NCBI GenBank assembly: GCA_013151445.1
Contig: JAADIG010000137.1
Span: 1 to 64,000 of the forward strand
Length of the DNA stretch: 64,000 nucleotides
Reading direction: 5' to 3'
Origin: Actinomycetota bacterium
GTDB taxonomy: Bacteria > Actinomycetota > Acidimicrobiia > Spongiisociales > UBA5794
Each line of letters opens with the position of its first letter. Position 1 is the stretch's first letter. A model generated the notes under the pieces. The model saw only the letters and a list, made by a program, of their open reading frames with translations, ran no database searches and was not told the origin of the DNA. The position numbers and the translations under genes were made by a program. This document shows positions 9,238-18,795 of this stretch, piece by piece.

Positions 9238-10224
9238 GTGGAGACGAGGCAAAAGGTCTTCTCTGGTCTACAACCGACCGGAAATATCCATATCGGGAAC
9301 TACCTGGGTGCGTTGAAAAACTGGGTGAGTTTTCAGGACTCTTACGAGACCGTGTATTGCGTCGTCGACCTTCACGCAATCACCGTTCCGTATGATCCCG
9401 TCGAGTTCAAGAAGGACCGCATCGCCGCGGCGAAGGTGCTGCTGGCCATGGGCATCGATCCCGAGCGTTCCATGTTCTATTTCCAGAGCCAGGTCCCCCA
9501 GCACGCCGAACTGTCGTGGATTCTCGGAACGATGACCCCGACCGGTGTCTTGAACCGGATGACCCAGTACAAGGAGAAGGCGGACAAGGTGGGCGCCAAC
9601 CTTGGGCTCTATTCTTATCCTGTACTGATGGCCGCGGATATTCTGCTGTTCAACGCCGATCTGGTGCCCGTAGGGGACGACCAACGTCAGCATCTTGAGA
9701 TGGCGCGTGATCTGGCCGAACGATTCAACAACCGTTTCGGTGAGGTGTTTCACATCCCGGAGGCATACATCCCTGACGTATCCGCACGGATAATGTCGCT
9801 CACGGACCCGCAGGTGAAGATGTCGAAGTCCGATGCCAACCCGAAGAGCATGGTGCTTGTGCTCGACGTGCCGGATGCAATCAACAAGAAAATCAAGTCT
9901 GCCGTGACCGACTCCGATCCTGGCGTCCGATACGATCCGACCGAGAAACCGGGGATCTCGAACCTCCTCGAAATAATGTCGGCGTGTACCGGGGTGTCCA
10001 TCGACGCCCTGGTCGATGAGTATGCAACGAGTGGATACGGGGTTTTCAAGCAGGCAGTCGCCGATGTCGTGATCGAAGAATTCGCCCCGATCCGGGTCGC
10101 ATACGAACGGCTTGACGACGCGGACGTCGCCCGGATGATGCACAAGGGTGCCCTCGATGCGCGCATCGCGGCTGAGGCCTATCAGGCGAAGGTGCGCGCG
10201 GCTGTGGGACTCGACCGAATCTAA
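9238..10224 (+). CDS. trpS: Tryptophanyl-tRNA synthetase
   Basis: Charges tRNA-Trp, a class I synthetase of 328 residues. The HIGH-type motif appears as PTGNIHIGNYLGAL, and the second catalytic loop is KMSKS followed by DANPKS. The start is GTG with AAGGAG upstream. It sits behind its own leader peptide and terminator, so expression probably responds to Trp-tRNA charging. guaB3 and guaA follow after 163 bases and look like a separate unit. Confidence 0.96.
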   Translation: METRQKVFSGLQPTGNIHIGNYLGALKNWVSFQDSYETVYCVVDLHAITVPYDPVEFKKDRIAAAKVLLAMGIDPERSMFYFQSQVPQHAELSWILGTMTPTGVLNRMTQYKEKADKVGANLGLYSYPVLMAADILLFNADLVPVGDDQRQHLEMARDLAERFNNRFGEVFHIPEAYIPDVSARIMSLTDPQVKMSKSDANPKSMVLVLDVPDAINKKIKSAVTDSDPGVRYDPTEKPGISNLLEIMSACTGVSIDALVDEYATSGYGVFKQAVADVVIEEFAPIRVAYERLDDADVARMMHKGALDARIAAEAYQAKVRAAVGLDRI

Positions 10225-10387
10225 CCCAGACGAGAGTCCTGCTGGTGTTAGTTACCGGCACTCCAGATCCGTCATCTGCCTGGATGAGGCGGTGGGGGAG
10301 CCTCGCCGAGGTCGCATCGCGGCCAAATCAGGGGGGTGTTGGTGCTGGTAGCCTATGGCGCAGCGCTAGCCAACCCGGAGGATCTTC

Positions 10388-11545
10388 GTGGAAATCGAGA
10401 TCGGCATTGCCAAGTCAGGTCGACGAGCCTGGGGCTTCGACGATATAGCAATCGTGCCATCACGGCGGACCCGTGATCCCGAGGACATCAACCTGTCATG
10501 GGAGATTGATGCCTTCACGTTCGACCTTCCGATGATGGCTTCGGCGATGGACTCGGCGGTGTCGCCGACCACTGCCGTTGCGATCGGCAAACTCGGTGGA
10601 GTCGGCGTGCTCAACCTTGAGGGTCTCTGGACCCGGTACGAGGATCCTTCCGCGGCCTACGCAGAGATCGCAGCCGCCACCCCCGAGGATGCGACCCGCA
10701 CCATTCAAAGGGTGTACCAGGCCGAGGTCAACCCCGATCTGATCACCCAACGCGTGCAGGAGATCAAGGAAGCCGGGGTACTCGCCGCAGCCAGCCTGAC
10801 GCCGCAGAACGTTTCCAGGTACTACGACTACGCAGTCGCTGGTGGCCTCGACATCCTCGTTATCCAGGGGACCGTTGTCTCCGCCGAGCATGTTTCCACG
10901 AAGTCGGAACCGCTCGACCTGTTCAAGTTCATCGGTGGTGCCGATCTTCCTGTCATTGTTGGCGGTTGTGCGTCCTACGCCGGCGCCTTACATTTGATGA
11001 GGACCGGAGCGGTTGGCGTCCTCGTCGGTGTTGGCCCCGGGGCAGCGTGCACCTCTCGCGGTGTGCTTGGTATCGGTGTCCCACAGGCAACTGCCATTGC
11101 CGATGCCGCGGGCGCTCGGATCCGTTACCTTGAAGAAACCGGTCGGTACGTTCACGTCATTGCGGACGGTGGAATGCGGACCGGCGGCGATGTCGCCAAG
11201 GCGATTGCATGCGGTGCCGATGCCGTGATGCTCGGCTCGCCGATTACTGCTGCCGAGGAGGCGCCCGCCCAGGGTTACCACTGGGGCATGGCAACCTTCC
11301 ACCCGGAGTTACCACGGGGAACCCGGGTCCAGACGGGACGCCTCGGGACGCTGCGCAACATTCTGGTAGGTCCGGCGCATGAAAACGATGGTCGGCGGAA
11401 TCTCTTTGGTGCGCTGCGTGTTTCGATGGCCACGACTGGGTATGCAAACGTGAAGGAATTCCAGAAGGCCGAGGTCATGGTGGCGCCGGCGATTCAGACC
11501 GAGGGCAAGCATCTCCAGCAGACTCAGCACGTCGGGATGGGGTAG
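10388..11545 (+). CDS. guaB3: GuaB3-family IMP dehydrogenase paralogue
   Basis: A 385-residue TIM-barrel protein of the actinobacterial GuaB3 family. It has the phosphate-binding [13 protein letters not shown] and the catalytic-loop motif [15 protein letters not shown] with Cys221. CBS domains are absent. True IMPDH oxidises IMP to XMP, and the GuaB3 paralogue has long been called IMPDH-related with less certain activity (some relatives act on GMP/IMP interconversion). The start is GTG with GGAGG upstream. guaA follows after 5 bases, which supports a role in guanine nucleotide metabolism. Confidence 0.88.
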   Translation: MEIEIGIAKSGRRAWGFDDIAIVPSRRTRDPEDINLSWEIDAFTFDLPMMASAMDSAVSPTTAVAIGKLGGVGVLNLEGLWTRYEDPSAAYAEIAAATPEDATRTIQRVYQAEVNPDLITQRVQEIKEAGVLAAASLTPQNVSRYYDYAVAGGLDILVIQGTVVSAEHVSTKSEPLDLFKFIGGADLPVIVGGCASYAGALHLMRTGAVGVLVGVGPGAACTSRGVLGIGVPQATAIADAAGARIRYLEETGRYVHVIADGGMRTGGDVAKAIACGADAVMLGSPITAAEEAPAQGYHWGMATFHPELPRGTRVQTGRLGTLRNILVGPAHENDGRRNLFGALRVSMATTGYANVKEFQKAEVMVAPAIQTEGKHLQQTQHVGMG

Positions 11546-11550
11546 CGGGG

Positions 11551-13113
11551 ATGGCATCCCCCGCCGGACAGGCGTCGACCGGAGACTTCGACAAAATTAT
11601 CGTGATCGATTTTGGCGCCCAGTACGCCCAACTGATCGCCCGTCGGGTTCGCGAAGCTCATGTCTTTTCGGAAATCGTTCCACGAGATATTTCGGCGCAA
11701 CAGGTCCGTGACCGTGGCCCTGTCGGGATCATTCTTTCCGGCGGTCCGGCCTCGGTGTACGTTGACGGGGCACCGGAGCTCGATCCCGAGATTTTTGAAC
11801 TTGGCATACCGATCCTCGGGATTTGTTACGGGCATCAGGTCATGGCGCAGGCGCTCGGTGGGGTGGTCGAAAGCAACGATGTCGCCGAATACGGGCGGAC
11901 CGAAATCTCAGTGGAACCAGGATCCGCGATCTTCCGCGACCTTCCCGACCGCCAGGATGTGTGGATGAGTCATCGCGACGCTGTTGTCCGGGCCCCCGAA
12001 GGTTTCGATGTCGTTGCCACCACCGCGGACTCACCGGTTGCCGCGATGGCGAATCGGGAACGACAGCTCTATGGCGTCCAGTTTCATCCCGAGGTCGGTC
12101 ATACACCGCGCGGCCAAGAGCTGTTCAAGAACTTTCTCTACAACGTGTGTGATGTTCGGCCGAACTGGACCCACGTGAGCATCATCGAACGTTCGGTGGA
12201 GGCAGTACGCGAGGCCGTGGGCGACGCCCAGGTTATCTGCGGACTCTCCGGAGGGGTCGACTCATCGGTCGCGGCGGCCCTCGTCCATAAGGCGATCGGT
12301 GACCAGCTGGTGTGTGTGTTTGTGGATCACGGCCTCATGAGGGAGGGGGAGGCCGAGCAGGTCGAAGCAACCTTCGGTGCGGCCTTCCACATGAATCTCA
12401 TCCACGTCAAGGTCCAGGACCGGTTTCTTGACCGCCTCGCCGGCGTGACCGACCCTGAGGAGAAACGCAAGGCTATCGGTGAAACCTTTATCCGCGTGTT
12501 CGAGGAGGTGGCGGCCGACATCGACGGCGCCCGGTTCCTCGTGCAGGGAACCCTCTATCCAGACGTCATCGAATCTGGAACCAAGGATGCGGCAAAGATC
12601 AAGTCTCATCACAACGTTGGTGGCCTTCCCGACGATATGACCTTCGAACTTATTGAGCCGCTGCGCGACCTATTCAAGGACGAGGTGCGGGCGATCGGCG
12701 AGGAACTCGGTCTCCCCGCGGAAATCGTGCAACGTCAACCGTTCCCCGGTCCCGGCCTCGGAGTTCGTATCATCGGTGAGGTGACGAGAGAGCGGCTCGA
12801 CATCTTACGCGCCGCGGACGTAATCGTCCTTGAAGAAGTTCGGCGCGCCGGGCTCTACAACGAACTGTGGCAATCGTTTGCGGTCCTGCCAGCGATTCGT
12901 TCGGTCGGCGTTCAGGGAGACGAACGCACCTATGCCTACCCGATAGTGATCCGTGCGGTCACGAGCGACGATGCAATGACCGCCGACTGGGCTCGGATCC
13001 CGTTCGATGTTCTCGAACGGATGTCGTCCCGAGTCATCAACGAGGTACCTGGGATCAACCGGGTGACCTACGACATCACATCGAAACCCCCCGGTACCAT
13101 TGAGTGGGAGTAG
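11551..13113 (+). CDS. guaA: GMP synthase (glutamine-hydrolysing)
   Basis: Converts XMP to GMP using glutamine and ATP, 520 residues. The N-terminal class I amidotransferase domain has the nucleophile motif GICYGHQ near residue 90 and the HPEV histidine. The ATP-pyrophosphatase domain has [15 protein letters not shown], and the C-terminal dimerisation domain ends [11 protein letters not shown], the conserved GuaA tail. It is tightly coupled to guaB3 upstream. The VOC gene's ribosome site lies in its last codons. Confidence 0.98.
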   Translation: MASPAGQASTGDFDKIIVIDFGAQYAQLIARRVREAHVFSEIVPRDISAQQVRDRGPVGIILSGGPASVYVDGAPELDPEIFELGIPILGICYGHQVMAQALGGVVESNDVAEYGRTEISVEPGSAIFRDLPDRQDVWMSHRDAVVRAPEGFDVVATTADSPVAAMANRERQLYGVQFHPEVGHTPRGQELFKNFLYNVCDVRPNWTHVSIIERSVEAVREAVGDAQVICGLSGGVDSSVAAALVHKAIGDQLVCVFVDHGLMREGEAEQVEATFGAAFHMNLIHVKVQDRFLDRLAGVTDPEEKRKAIGETFIRVFEEVAADIDGARFLVQGTLYPDVIESGTKDAAKIKSHHNVGGLPDDMTFELIEPLRDLFKDEVRAIGEELGLPAEIVQRQPFPGPGLGVRIIGEVTRERLDILRAADVIVLEEVRRAGLYNELWQSFAVLPAIRSVGVQGDERTYAYPIVIRAVTSDDAMTADWARIPFDVLERMSSRVINEVPGINRVTYDITSKPPGTIEWE

Positions 13114-13115
13114 GC

Positions 13116-13529
13116 ATGTCTGGCGCATTCCACCTCGCGTTTCCTGTCACTGATATTGAGTCGACACGGGCGTTCTATCGAGATGTTCTCGGGTGTCGCG
13201 TTGGCCGCGAGACGGACCATTGGATCGACATTGACTTCTTTGGCAATCAAATCTCGGCGCACGTCACGACCGTGGTCGAACCAGCAATGACATCTGAAGT
13301 TGACGGAATCGATGTCCCGCTGCGTCATCTCGGGGCGGTGCTGGACTCCGAAACATGGCGGGCCCTTGGTGAGCGGATAGCCGCTCACGGGGTACCGTTT
13401 CTCATAGCGCCCACCATCCGATTCGAGGGCAAACCAGGAGAGCAGGGGACCATGTTCATCCTGGACCCATCGGGCAACGGCATCGAATTCAAGACCTTCA
13501 CGCACAGCGACGAGGTCTTTGCCGCGTAA
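13116..13529 (+). CDS. VOC-family (glyoxalase-like) protein
   Basis: A 137-residue vicinal-oxygen-chelate domain protein, starting FHLAFPVTDIESTRAFYRDVLG and ending MFILDPSGNGIEFKTF, the two halves of the betaalphabetabetabeta fold with a likely metal Glu in the last motif. Members act as glyoxalases, dioxygenases, epimerases or antibiotic-binding proteins. The substrate is unknown. The start at 13116 (MSGAFHL) uses GGGAG within the end of guaA. The gap to guaA is 2 bases. Confidence 0.78.
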   Translation: MSGAFHLAFPVTDIESTRAFYRDVLGCRVGRETDHWIDIDFFGNQISAHVTTVVEPAMTSEVDGIDVPLRHLGAVLDSETWRALGERIAAHGVPFLIAPTIRFEGKPGEQGTMFILDPSGNGIEFKTFTHSDEVFAA

Positions 13530-13593
13530 CATTCGGCGAACCGCCGAGGACGCGAACAGACAGCACCCATCACTGCGTGCGTACTATCTCCCG

Positions 13594-14580
13594 ATGATCC
13601 GCCCGTATCGCCCGCTCCTTTATGCCCTGGCTGCCCTTGGCGGATTTGCGGTGCTGTTCATCGGAGCCGGATTGGCGGGGTGGTGGACACCGGCCGCCAA
13701 CGAACAGGCAATCGGAGAGATCTCGCGATGGTGCGAGCGGGTCGCGGGCGGGATTCTGCGGGAACCGTCGAACACACTGGGGAACCTCGGATTCATCGTT
13801 GTGGGGTTGTCGATGTTTGCCGTCCTCGCCCGGGATACCGCCCGTGGAAAGGACCAAAACAACCGATTCATTGGAAATCAACGCACCGCCCTCCTCTATG
13901 CCTCCGCGGTAGTCTTTCTCGGTCCAGGCTCGATGGTCATGCATGGAAGCCACACCTTTTTCGGGGCATGGCTGGACAACCTATCGATGATTGCCTACAT
14001 CCTCATCCCCTGGTTGTTCAACCTTGGGATCCTCGGTCGCTGGAGGGACCGCAGATTCTTCGGTGTTTACGGGTCGATCTTGGCGGCATACGCCGTTGGG
14101 TATTGGACGCTCGGTTCCGATCTCGGTATCGGCCTTGACCTCTTCGGGCTGTCGATTGCCCTCTGGGTTATTTCCGAGGTGTTGTATCGATTCTGGTCGC
14201 CAACAATGCGGTGGGCTTCTGGCCTGGTCGGGTTCGTCGTAGCGATCGTCTTTGGGATCACACCCGCGGTGATTGTGAACGAGTTCTCCCAATACTGGTG
14301 GGTCGTCTTGTTCTGGGTCCCGTCGATGTTTGCAACACACCCACCGGTCACGCGCCGTCGTTACACCCCGTGGTATTGGGCCGGATTCGGGTTCTTCCTC
14401 GTTGCGTATGCGATATGGACGACGGGTGTTCCCGAAAGCGCACGCTGCAACCCGGATTCGATCTTCCAGGCCCATGCCGGATGGCATCTCCTGACCGCGT
14501 TAGCGACCTGGGCATTCTTCAAGTTCCTGAGAACCGAACATCGTATCGGGGCGGTCGCCAATGAGCCGACAACGACATGA
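13594..14580 (+). CDS. Ceramidase-like (CREST superfamily) membrane protein
   Basis: A multi-pass membrane protein of about 328 residues from the ATG at 13594. The ORF track starts 25 codons earlier and overlaps the VOC gene. Features fit the CREST hydrolases (alkaline ceramidase, PAQR): WCERVAG and EPSNTLGNLGFIVVG after the first helix, GSMVMHGSHTFFGAWLDNLSM in the middle, and HAGWHLLTALATW at the C-terminus. These give the Glu/Asn, Ser-x-x-x-His, Asp and His-x-x-x-His metal-site pattern. Seven or more hydrophobic segments are visible. A metal-dependent amidase acting on a lipid is an inference. TACTAT lies 6 nt before the chosen ATG, again compatible with a leaderless start. Confidence 0.65.
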   Translation: MIRPYRPLLYALAALGGFAVLFIGAGLAGWWTPAANEQAIGEISRWCERVAGGILREPSNTLGNLGFIVVGLSMFAVLARDTARGKDQNNRFIGNQRTALLYASAVVFLGPGSMVMHGSHTFFGAWLDNLSMIAYILIPWLFNLGILGRWRDRRFFGVYGSILAAYAVGYWTLGSDLGIGLDLFGLSIALWVISEVLYRFWSPTMRWASGLVGFVVAIVFGITPAVIVNEFSQYWWVVLFWVPSMFATHPPVTRRRYTPWYWAGFGFFLVAYAIWTTGVPESARCNPDSIFQAHAGWHLLTALATWAFFKFLRTEHRIGAVANEPTTT

Positions 14581-14605
14581 TGCCCCGGTCGGACCGAGGC
14601 ATCAT
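14577..14605 (+). terminator. Hairpin overlapping the ceramidase-like stop codon
   Basis: ATGATGCC pairs with GGCATCAT, and CGGT with ACCG inside. The stem begins within the TGA stop. No T-run follows, so termination strength is uncertain. Confidence 0.5.
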
Positions 14606-14656
14606 GGGTTAGAGGTCTATCGTCCTCGTTGTTGAATCCGCTGACATGTGACCAAA

Positions 14657-14764
14657 GGGTTGCGGTCGGGTGAGCCACCGTCGGCCGAGAAGATAGCCAA
14701 ACGTGGCAAGTACATCTGACCGGAGACTGTCAGGTGCACCGGGTTGTTTTGCCGACCGCAACCC
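14657..14764. repeat. Inverted-repeat-bounded intergenic segment
   Basis: GGGTTGCGGTCGG (14657-14669) and its exact complement CCGACCGCAACCC (14752-14764) enclose 82 nt, which contain a smaller CTGAC/GTCAG hairpin. It lies between the convergent ceramidase-like gene and aioA. No ORF is present. It could be a structured RNA, a 3' UTR element of aioA or a decayed mobile element. Confidence 0.45.
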
Positions 14765-14783
14765 GTCGGTTCTTGCCCCGGCC

Positions 14784-17267
14784 TCAGGGAGCCAGGTTTC
14801 TTGGAGCGAATGACATGGTTTCCTTCAGGTCGGTGGTGCCGATCTTCTTCACGGTCCCGGCCCCGAGTTTGAAGTTGTTCCGCAAGCTCAATGGCTGGAG
14901 ACTCGTGTCTGCGGACGTGATGGCGTTCGTCTCGCTGCCGGGGAAGTTCATGTAACTGAACGTCACCCCGGGTGGGACGATGTCAGATACATACGCAACC
15001 GCAGAGAACGATCCAGTGACACGCTCGCCGACCGGGCTCAACACGTTCTCGGACGTGATGCTCAGTAGGTCACCTGATTCAACACCCCACGCTTGGGCAT
15101 CTTCGGGGCTTACCTCAAGGAAGTTGGCGGGCCAACGCTCGGTGGACAACTCTCGGCGGACGTTGTCCGAGAGGTTGTTCCAGAGTGCGTTGACTCTTCC
15201 GTTCAACACCCATACCTGGCCATCGAGTGGTTTGAGGATGGCGTTGCGCTCATCGACCGATTCCCAGTCGGGGAACACGAAGTTCGCCTTCTTGGAATCC
15301 GTCTTGAACTTCAGATCGGAATGGAGTCGTTCCGTCCCGACGAGCTCCCCACCCTCATTCTTGATCGGTGTCTGGATACCGGTCGTGCCGTACGTCTTGA
15401 GGAGGTCGTGACCGCGCATGCCATCGGCCTGCGCCTTCTTGACCAGCTCCTCAAAGTTTCGGCGACCGCCCGCGGACTTTGGTGCCGCTTCTTCGAAGAT
15501 TTCGTTGGTGTCCTTCCAATCGAATCCTTCGAAACCCATCTTCTTTGCCACGGCAGCGAAGATCTGCCAGTCCGGCTTTGCATCACCGGGGGGATCCATG
15601 ATCTTCTCGTAGAGACGAAGGCGACGTTCGGCGTTGTTGCGGGTGAAGTCATCTTCACCCCATGTTGCCGCCGGCAAGATGATGTCGGCGACACCAGTCG
15701 AACCGTTTGCGTACGCTTCCTGGTGGACAATCACGGTGCCACCCTGGTCCATGCGGTCCTTCAGTTGCGCAAGTGTGCGTTCGTACTCGACCGTGTCGAC
15801 GGGGTCCCCAATGCTGATCAGCTCGTTGACCCGGCGACGCATGTCCTGGGATGCACCCATTGCACCGATCCAGTTGGTGCCAATGATCCAGCGGAACCGG
15901 GTGTTGCCCTCATAGAGCCACCGTTCGGTGTCCATCTCGACCTTTTGCTCCGGTGTTTCGAAGAAATGAGGCGACTTGTCCTTCGGATACCCCGCCGCCT
16001 TTTGCCCGCCGCGTTGGTGTCCACCCATACGACCGGTGGCACGGCCCGGGCGTCCGGTTGCTCCAAGGACAAGTCCCAGGTTTCCGATCGCCGCCGTGTT
16101 CTCGTAGTTGTGGGACCAGTACACGCCCTTTTCGAACAACACCATTGTCTTGGGGCGGTCGAAACCGCCTCCGGTCATGAGCTCGGCGGCCCTGATGAGC
16201 TTCTCGACCGGCACACCAGTGATCTCGGAAGCACGATCGAGTTCGAATGCGGGTTGGGCGTCCAGGTCGGCCCTGAGGCCGTCGAAGGAACGTCCGAAGC
16301 GGGCTCGACGCCACTTGCCTTCCGCCGCAACCTCGTCGGTTGATGCGATGTAGGCGTCGATGAATTCGGTATCTTGCCAACCCTGATCAATGATGTACTT
16401 CACCAGCGCGCTGTACAGGACAACGTCGGTGCCCGGTTTGATCTGGAGGTGGATTCCGCCGTTGTTCTCCGCGTAATTTGCAGTGAACGTCCGGCGCGGA
16501 TCCACGTAGATGATCTTTGCCCCACCGGCTACCTGCCATGTTGTAAACCGGACTGTCTTCGTTTCATACGGATCTGATCCGGAGATGAAGATGACGTCGG
16601 CTTCCTTGTCATCGGCGAAGCTCGACCCGAATGCGTCGATGCCGCAATCGGAGAGTCCCGGCACGTCATCACCCTCGGCGGGTGCATGGTGGGGTGAGTA
16701 GTTCGGTGTTCCGATCATGCCAAGACCGAGCTTTGACGCAGCAAAAACGTTCTCGTAGAACTGGTACGAGTAAATCTTCACACCCCATGCCAGTTCGTCC
16801 CACGTCTCGATCGTGTAGGTCGAGAGTGCGGCGACCAGATCGGTTGCCATTTCCCACGAGATGGGAACGTGGTCACCGTTGACCTTGAGCAGCGGTGTCT
16901 TGAACCGGTCCGACGTTGGTCCGTCGGCGCGGTAGAGCTTTTGGGCGAGGGCACCGCCGCGCACCGAGTGGGTGCCACCAAGGTTGACTGCCTCGGTCTC
17001 GTAGTCGGGCATGATGATGACGTTCGTGGCGACACCCTTGATGTCAACAACGGTGTGCATGTTTTCAGATACCCAACGTCCCGATAGCGGTGACGTGGGG
17101 AGGTCGACACTTAGGGCGTTGTCAGCGGCGGTCGTTCCACCCTGGGAACCGACCGGCCACATCAGGACTTTATAACCACACGCCACGGGGCAGTATTCGC
17201 AGCAGATCTGCTTGACCTCGGCATCCACAGGAGGGATGGGGACGAGTGATGGCAATGCGCTGTTCAT
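14784..17267 (-). CDS. aioA: Arsenite-oxidase-like molybdopterin large subunit (AioA/IdrA family)
   Basis: An 827-residue DMSO-reductase-superfamily catalytic subunit, the length of AioA. The N-terminal C23-x2-C26-x3-C30 pattern (CEYCPVAC) matches the three-Cys [3Fe-4S] site of arsenite oxidase. HHAPAEGDD at 193-201 aligns with the AioA active-site His...Ala...Glu, with Ala rather than Cys/Ser/Sec at the Mo-ligand position and Asp in place of Glu. GRMGGHQRGG gives the conserved Arg-x3-His. The start ATG overlaps the stop of the Rieske gene (ATGA), so the pair is aioB-aioA. It probably acts in the periplasm-equivalent space after Tat export with AioB. No ars genes are near. The related iodate reductase family is an alternative. 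Confidence 0.72.
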   Translation of the reverse strand: MNSALPSLVPIPPVDAEVKQICCEYCPVACGYKVLMWPVGSQGGTTAADNALSVDLPTSPLSGRWVSENMHTVVDIKGVATNVIIMPDYETEAVNLGGTHSVRGGALAQKLYRADGPTSDRFKTPLLKVNGDHVPISWEMATDLVAALSTYTIETWDELAWGVKIYSYQFYENVFAASKLGLGMIGTPNYSPHHAPAEGDDVPGLSDCGIDAFGSSFADDKEADVIFISGSDPYETKTVRFTTWQVAGGAKIIYVDPRRTFTANYAENNGGIHLQIKPGTDVVLYSALVKYIIDQGWQDTEFIDAYIASTDEVAAEGKWRRARFGRSFDGLRADLDAQPAFELDRASEITGVPVEKLIRAAELMTGGGFDRPKTMVLFEKGVYWSHNYENTAAIGNLGLVLGATGRPGRATGRMGGHQRGGQKAAGYPKDKSPHFFETPEQKVEMDTERWLYEGNTRFRWIIGTNWIGAMGASQDMRRRVNELISIGDPVDTVEYERTLAQLKDRMDQGGTVIVHQEAYANGSTGVADIILPAATWGEDDFTRNNAERRLRLYEKIMDPPGDAKPDWQIFAAVAKKMGFEGFDWKDTNEIFEEAAPKSAGGRRNFEELVKKAQADGMRGHDLLKTYGTTGIQTPIKNEGGELVGTERLHSDLKFKTDSKKANFVFPDWESVDERNAILKPLDGQVWVLNGRVNALWNNLSDNVRRELSTERWPANFLEVSPEDAQAWGVESGDLLSITSENVLSPVGERVTGSFSAVAYVSDIVPPGVTFSYMNFPGSETNAITSADTSLQPLSLRNNFKLGAGTVKKIGTTDLKETMSFAPRNLAP

Positions 17268-17899
17268 GTGTTGTCTCCGACGAGTTGGGATCCTTCGAGT
17301 GTGTTGGCATAGCCATAAACCAGGCGGAACACGCCGTCGGCAGCAACATCACCGGAATCGTTGACGCTCAGCAAAACCTGGGGAAGGTTCTGTGTTGCCT
17401 GGCCCATGGAGACGACACCACCATGGACGAGGTCGAACGTCGTGTAGTGACACGGGCAGGGTCCCAGCACCTTGTATTCATGTTTGTAGTCGGGAACGGT
17501 GCACCCCATGTGGGTGCAGATTCGGCTGAACGCAACAATGTCTTCGTCGGGTCCAACACCGCCGATGACCGGCTCACCCATCTTCACGAGGATGTTTGAC
17601 TGTCCAACCTGTGGATAGTCAAAGTTGATCGGTACGCCGTCCTTGAGGTCGGCAAGATTCGTCACCGTGATGCTCGGAAAGAATCCGACCATCGCGGCAC
17701 TCGCATCAACTTCGGGCGCCATGGTCGTAGTCGTGACGGGTGCCGTTGTGGGTGGTGTGCCAGTGTCTGGCGGTGTTGTGGGCGCGACCACAACCGTCTC
17801 GCCATCGCTTGCGATTGTCATCGGGATCAGAACCCCGATTGCGGCGACTGCACCGCCCGCCATACCGGCGAAGAAAAACTCTCGACGCGTAAGTCCCAA
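17264..17899 (-). CDS. aioB: Rieske small subunit of the AioA-like oxidase (AioB-like)
   Basis: A Tat-exported Rieske [2Fe-2S] protein. After LGLTRREFFFAGMAGG (twin-arginine signal and hydrophobic stretch), a Thr/Pro linker leads to the Rieske motifs CTHMGC and CPCHYTTFD, as in AioB. I take the TTG at 17899 as start because GAGGAGAGG lies 7 nt before it and the signal peptide then begins at once. The 234-residue ORF from a GTG at 17968 would put 23 residues before the Tat motif. It should pass electrons from AioA to a c-type cytochrome, and a candidate is divergent next door. Confidence 0.78.
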   Translation of the reverse strand: MGLTRREFFFAGMAGGAVAAIGVLIPMTIASDGETVVVAPTTPPDTGTPPTTAPVTTTTMAPEVDASAAMVGFFPSITVTNLADLKDGVPINFDYPQVGQSNILVKMGEPVIGGVGPDEDIVAFSRICTHMGCTVPDYKHEYKVLGPCPCHYTTFDLVHGGVVSMGQATQNLPQVLLSVNDSGDVAADGVFRLVYGYANTLEGSQLVGDNT

Positions 17900-18066
17900 G
17901 ATGAACCCTCTCCTCGTTTCCAGCCAAGGTACGAATTTCGTAGATTCCCGGTTAGGGCCGAACGGCACTAGTGGGCGACTGGCTGGTGATGTTTCCTAGG
18001 ATATCAAGAGAACGTCCTCGAACAAGGACATTGAATTCGTGTTTTCGAAGAGGGAAGTGTGCCTGG

Positions 18067-18585
18067 ATGGCTGACGAGCAAACTGACGAGATGCAGGTAT
18101 CCAAGGGAGGTTGGATCGCTCTCGGCGCCTTTGCCGGGATCGCGGCAACCGTTGCGGTCGGGCTTATCGCCCTTGCGGTAGTCGTAGGTACGTCTGATAG
18201 TTCCGATGCTGTTGCATCATCTCCGACCTCAACCGTTGCTGTCACCACGACGGTGGTTACCTCATCGGAACCGGTTGCGTCGGGTGGAGGTACTGCCCTC
18301 GATGGGGACGCCGGCAACGGTGAGGCACTTTACGGTGCGTCGTGTGCCGCGTGCCACGCCGCGGGCGCTGTCGGTGTCCCGGGTCTCGGGAAACCACTCG
18401 TCGGTTCGGACTTCATCGACACGCTCGCCGATTCAGAGTTGGTTGCGTTCATCTCCGTCGGTCGTGATCCCTCGGACCCGGCGAATACGACCGGTGTTGG
18501 TATGCCGCCAAAAGGTGGCAACCCGTCGTTGAACGATGCAGACCTGGCGGACATCGTCGCCTACATTCGCTCCCTCAACCCGTAG
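18067..18585 (+). CDS. Membrane-anchored cytochrome c
   Basis: A 172-residue protein with one membrane segment (about residues 16-41), a Ser/Thr/Val linker, and a class I cytochrome c domain. The domain has C93-x2-C96-H97 (CAACH) and a likely Met ligand in GVGMPPKGG, and ends DADLADIVAYIRSLNP. Heme faces outside the membrane. It is divergent from aioB-aioA with 167 bases between starts, so it is the likely electron acceptor of the oxidase. I start at ATG 18067 with GAGGGAAG upstream. A strong terminator follows. Confidence 0.85.
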   Translation: MADEQTDEMQVSKGGWIALGAFAGIAATVAVGLIALAVVVGTSDSSDAVASSPTSTVAVTTTVVTSSEPVASGGGTALDGDAGNGEALYGASCAACHAAGAVGVPGLGKPLVGSDFIDTLADSELVAFISVGRDPSDPANTTGVGMPPKGGNPSLNDADLADIVAYIRSLNP

Positions 18586-18611
18586 GTTCGTACTCCACGT
18601 CGAGTAAGAAC

Positions 18612-18651
18612 GAACCCGCTCCGAGCCTCCGCTCGGAGCGGGTTCTCCTTT
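18612..18651 (+). terminator. Terminator after cytochrome c
   Basis: A perfect 15-bp stem, GAACCCGCTCCGAGC with its complement, surrounds the loop CTCC and is followed by TCCTTT. It isolates the cytochrome gene from the kinase operon. Confidence 0.85.
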
Positions 18652-18795
18652 GGGCACCGGTCACCGTCGTTGCGCCGGCCAGGATATGGCATTTACCGTG
18701 CTGAGGACGCCTCGAATATGTGTTTGAAGCCTTAAGGGCTGGAGTTCTGGGGTCGATAGACAGAACGTGGCAATCAAGCAGAAAGATTCGGTTAC

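Noticed and set aside
15093-16343. 416-residue plus-strand ORF inside the aioA-like gene
   Set aside because: Antisense shadow of a gene with clear cofactor motifs. The translation matches no fold and has no start signal.
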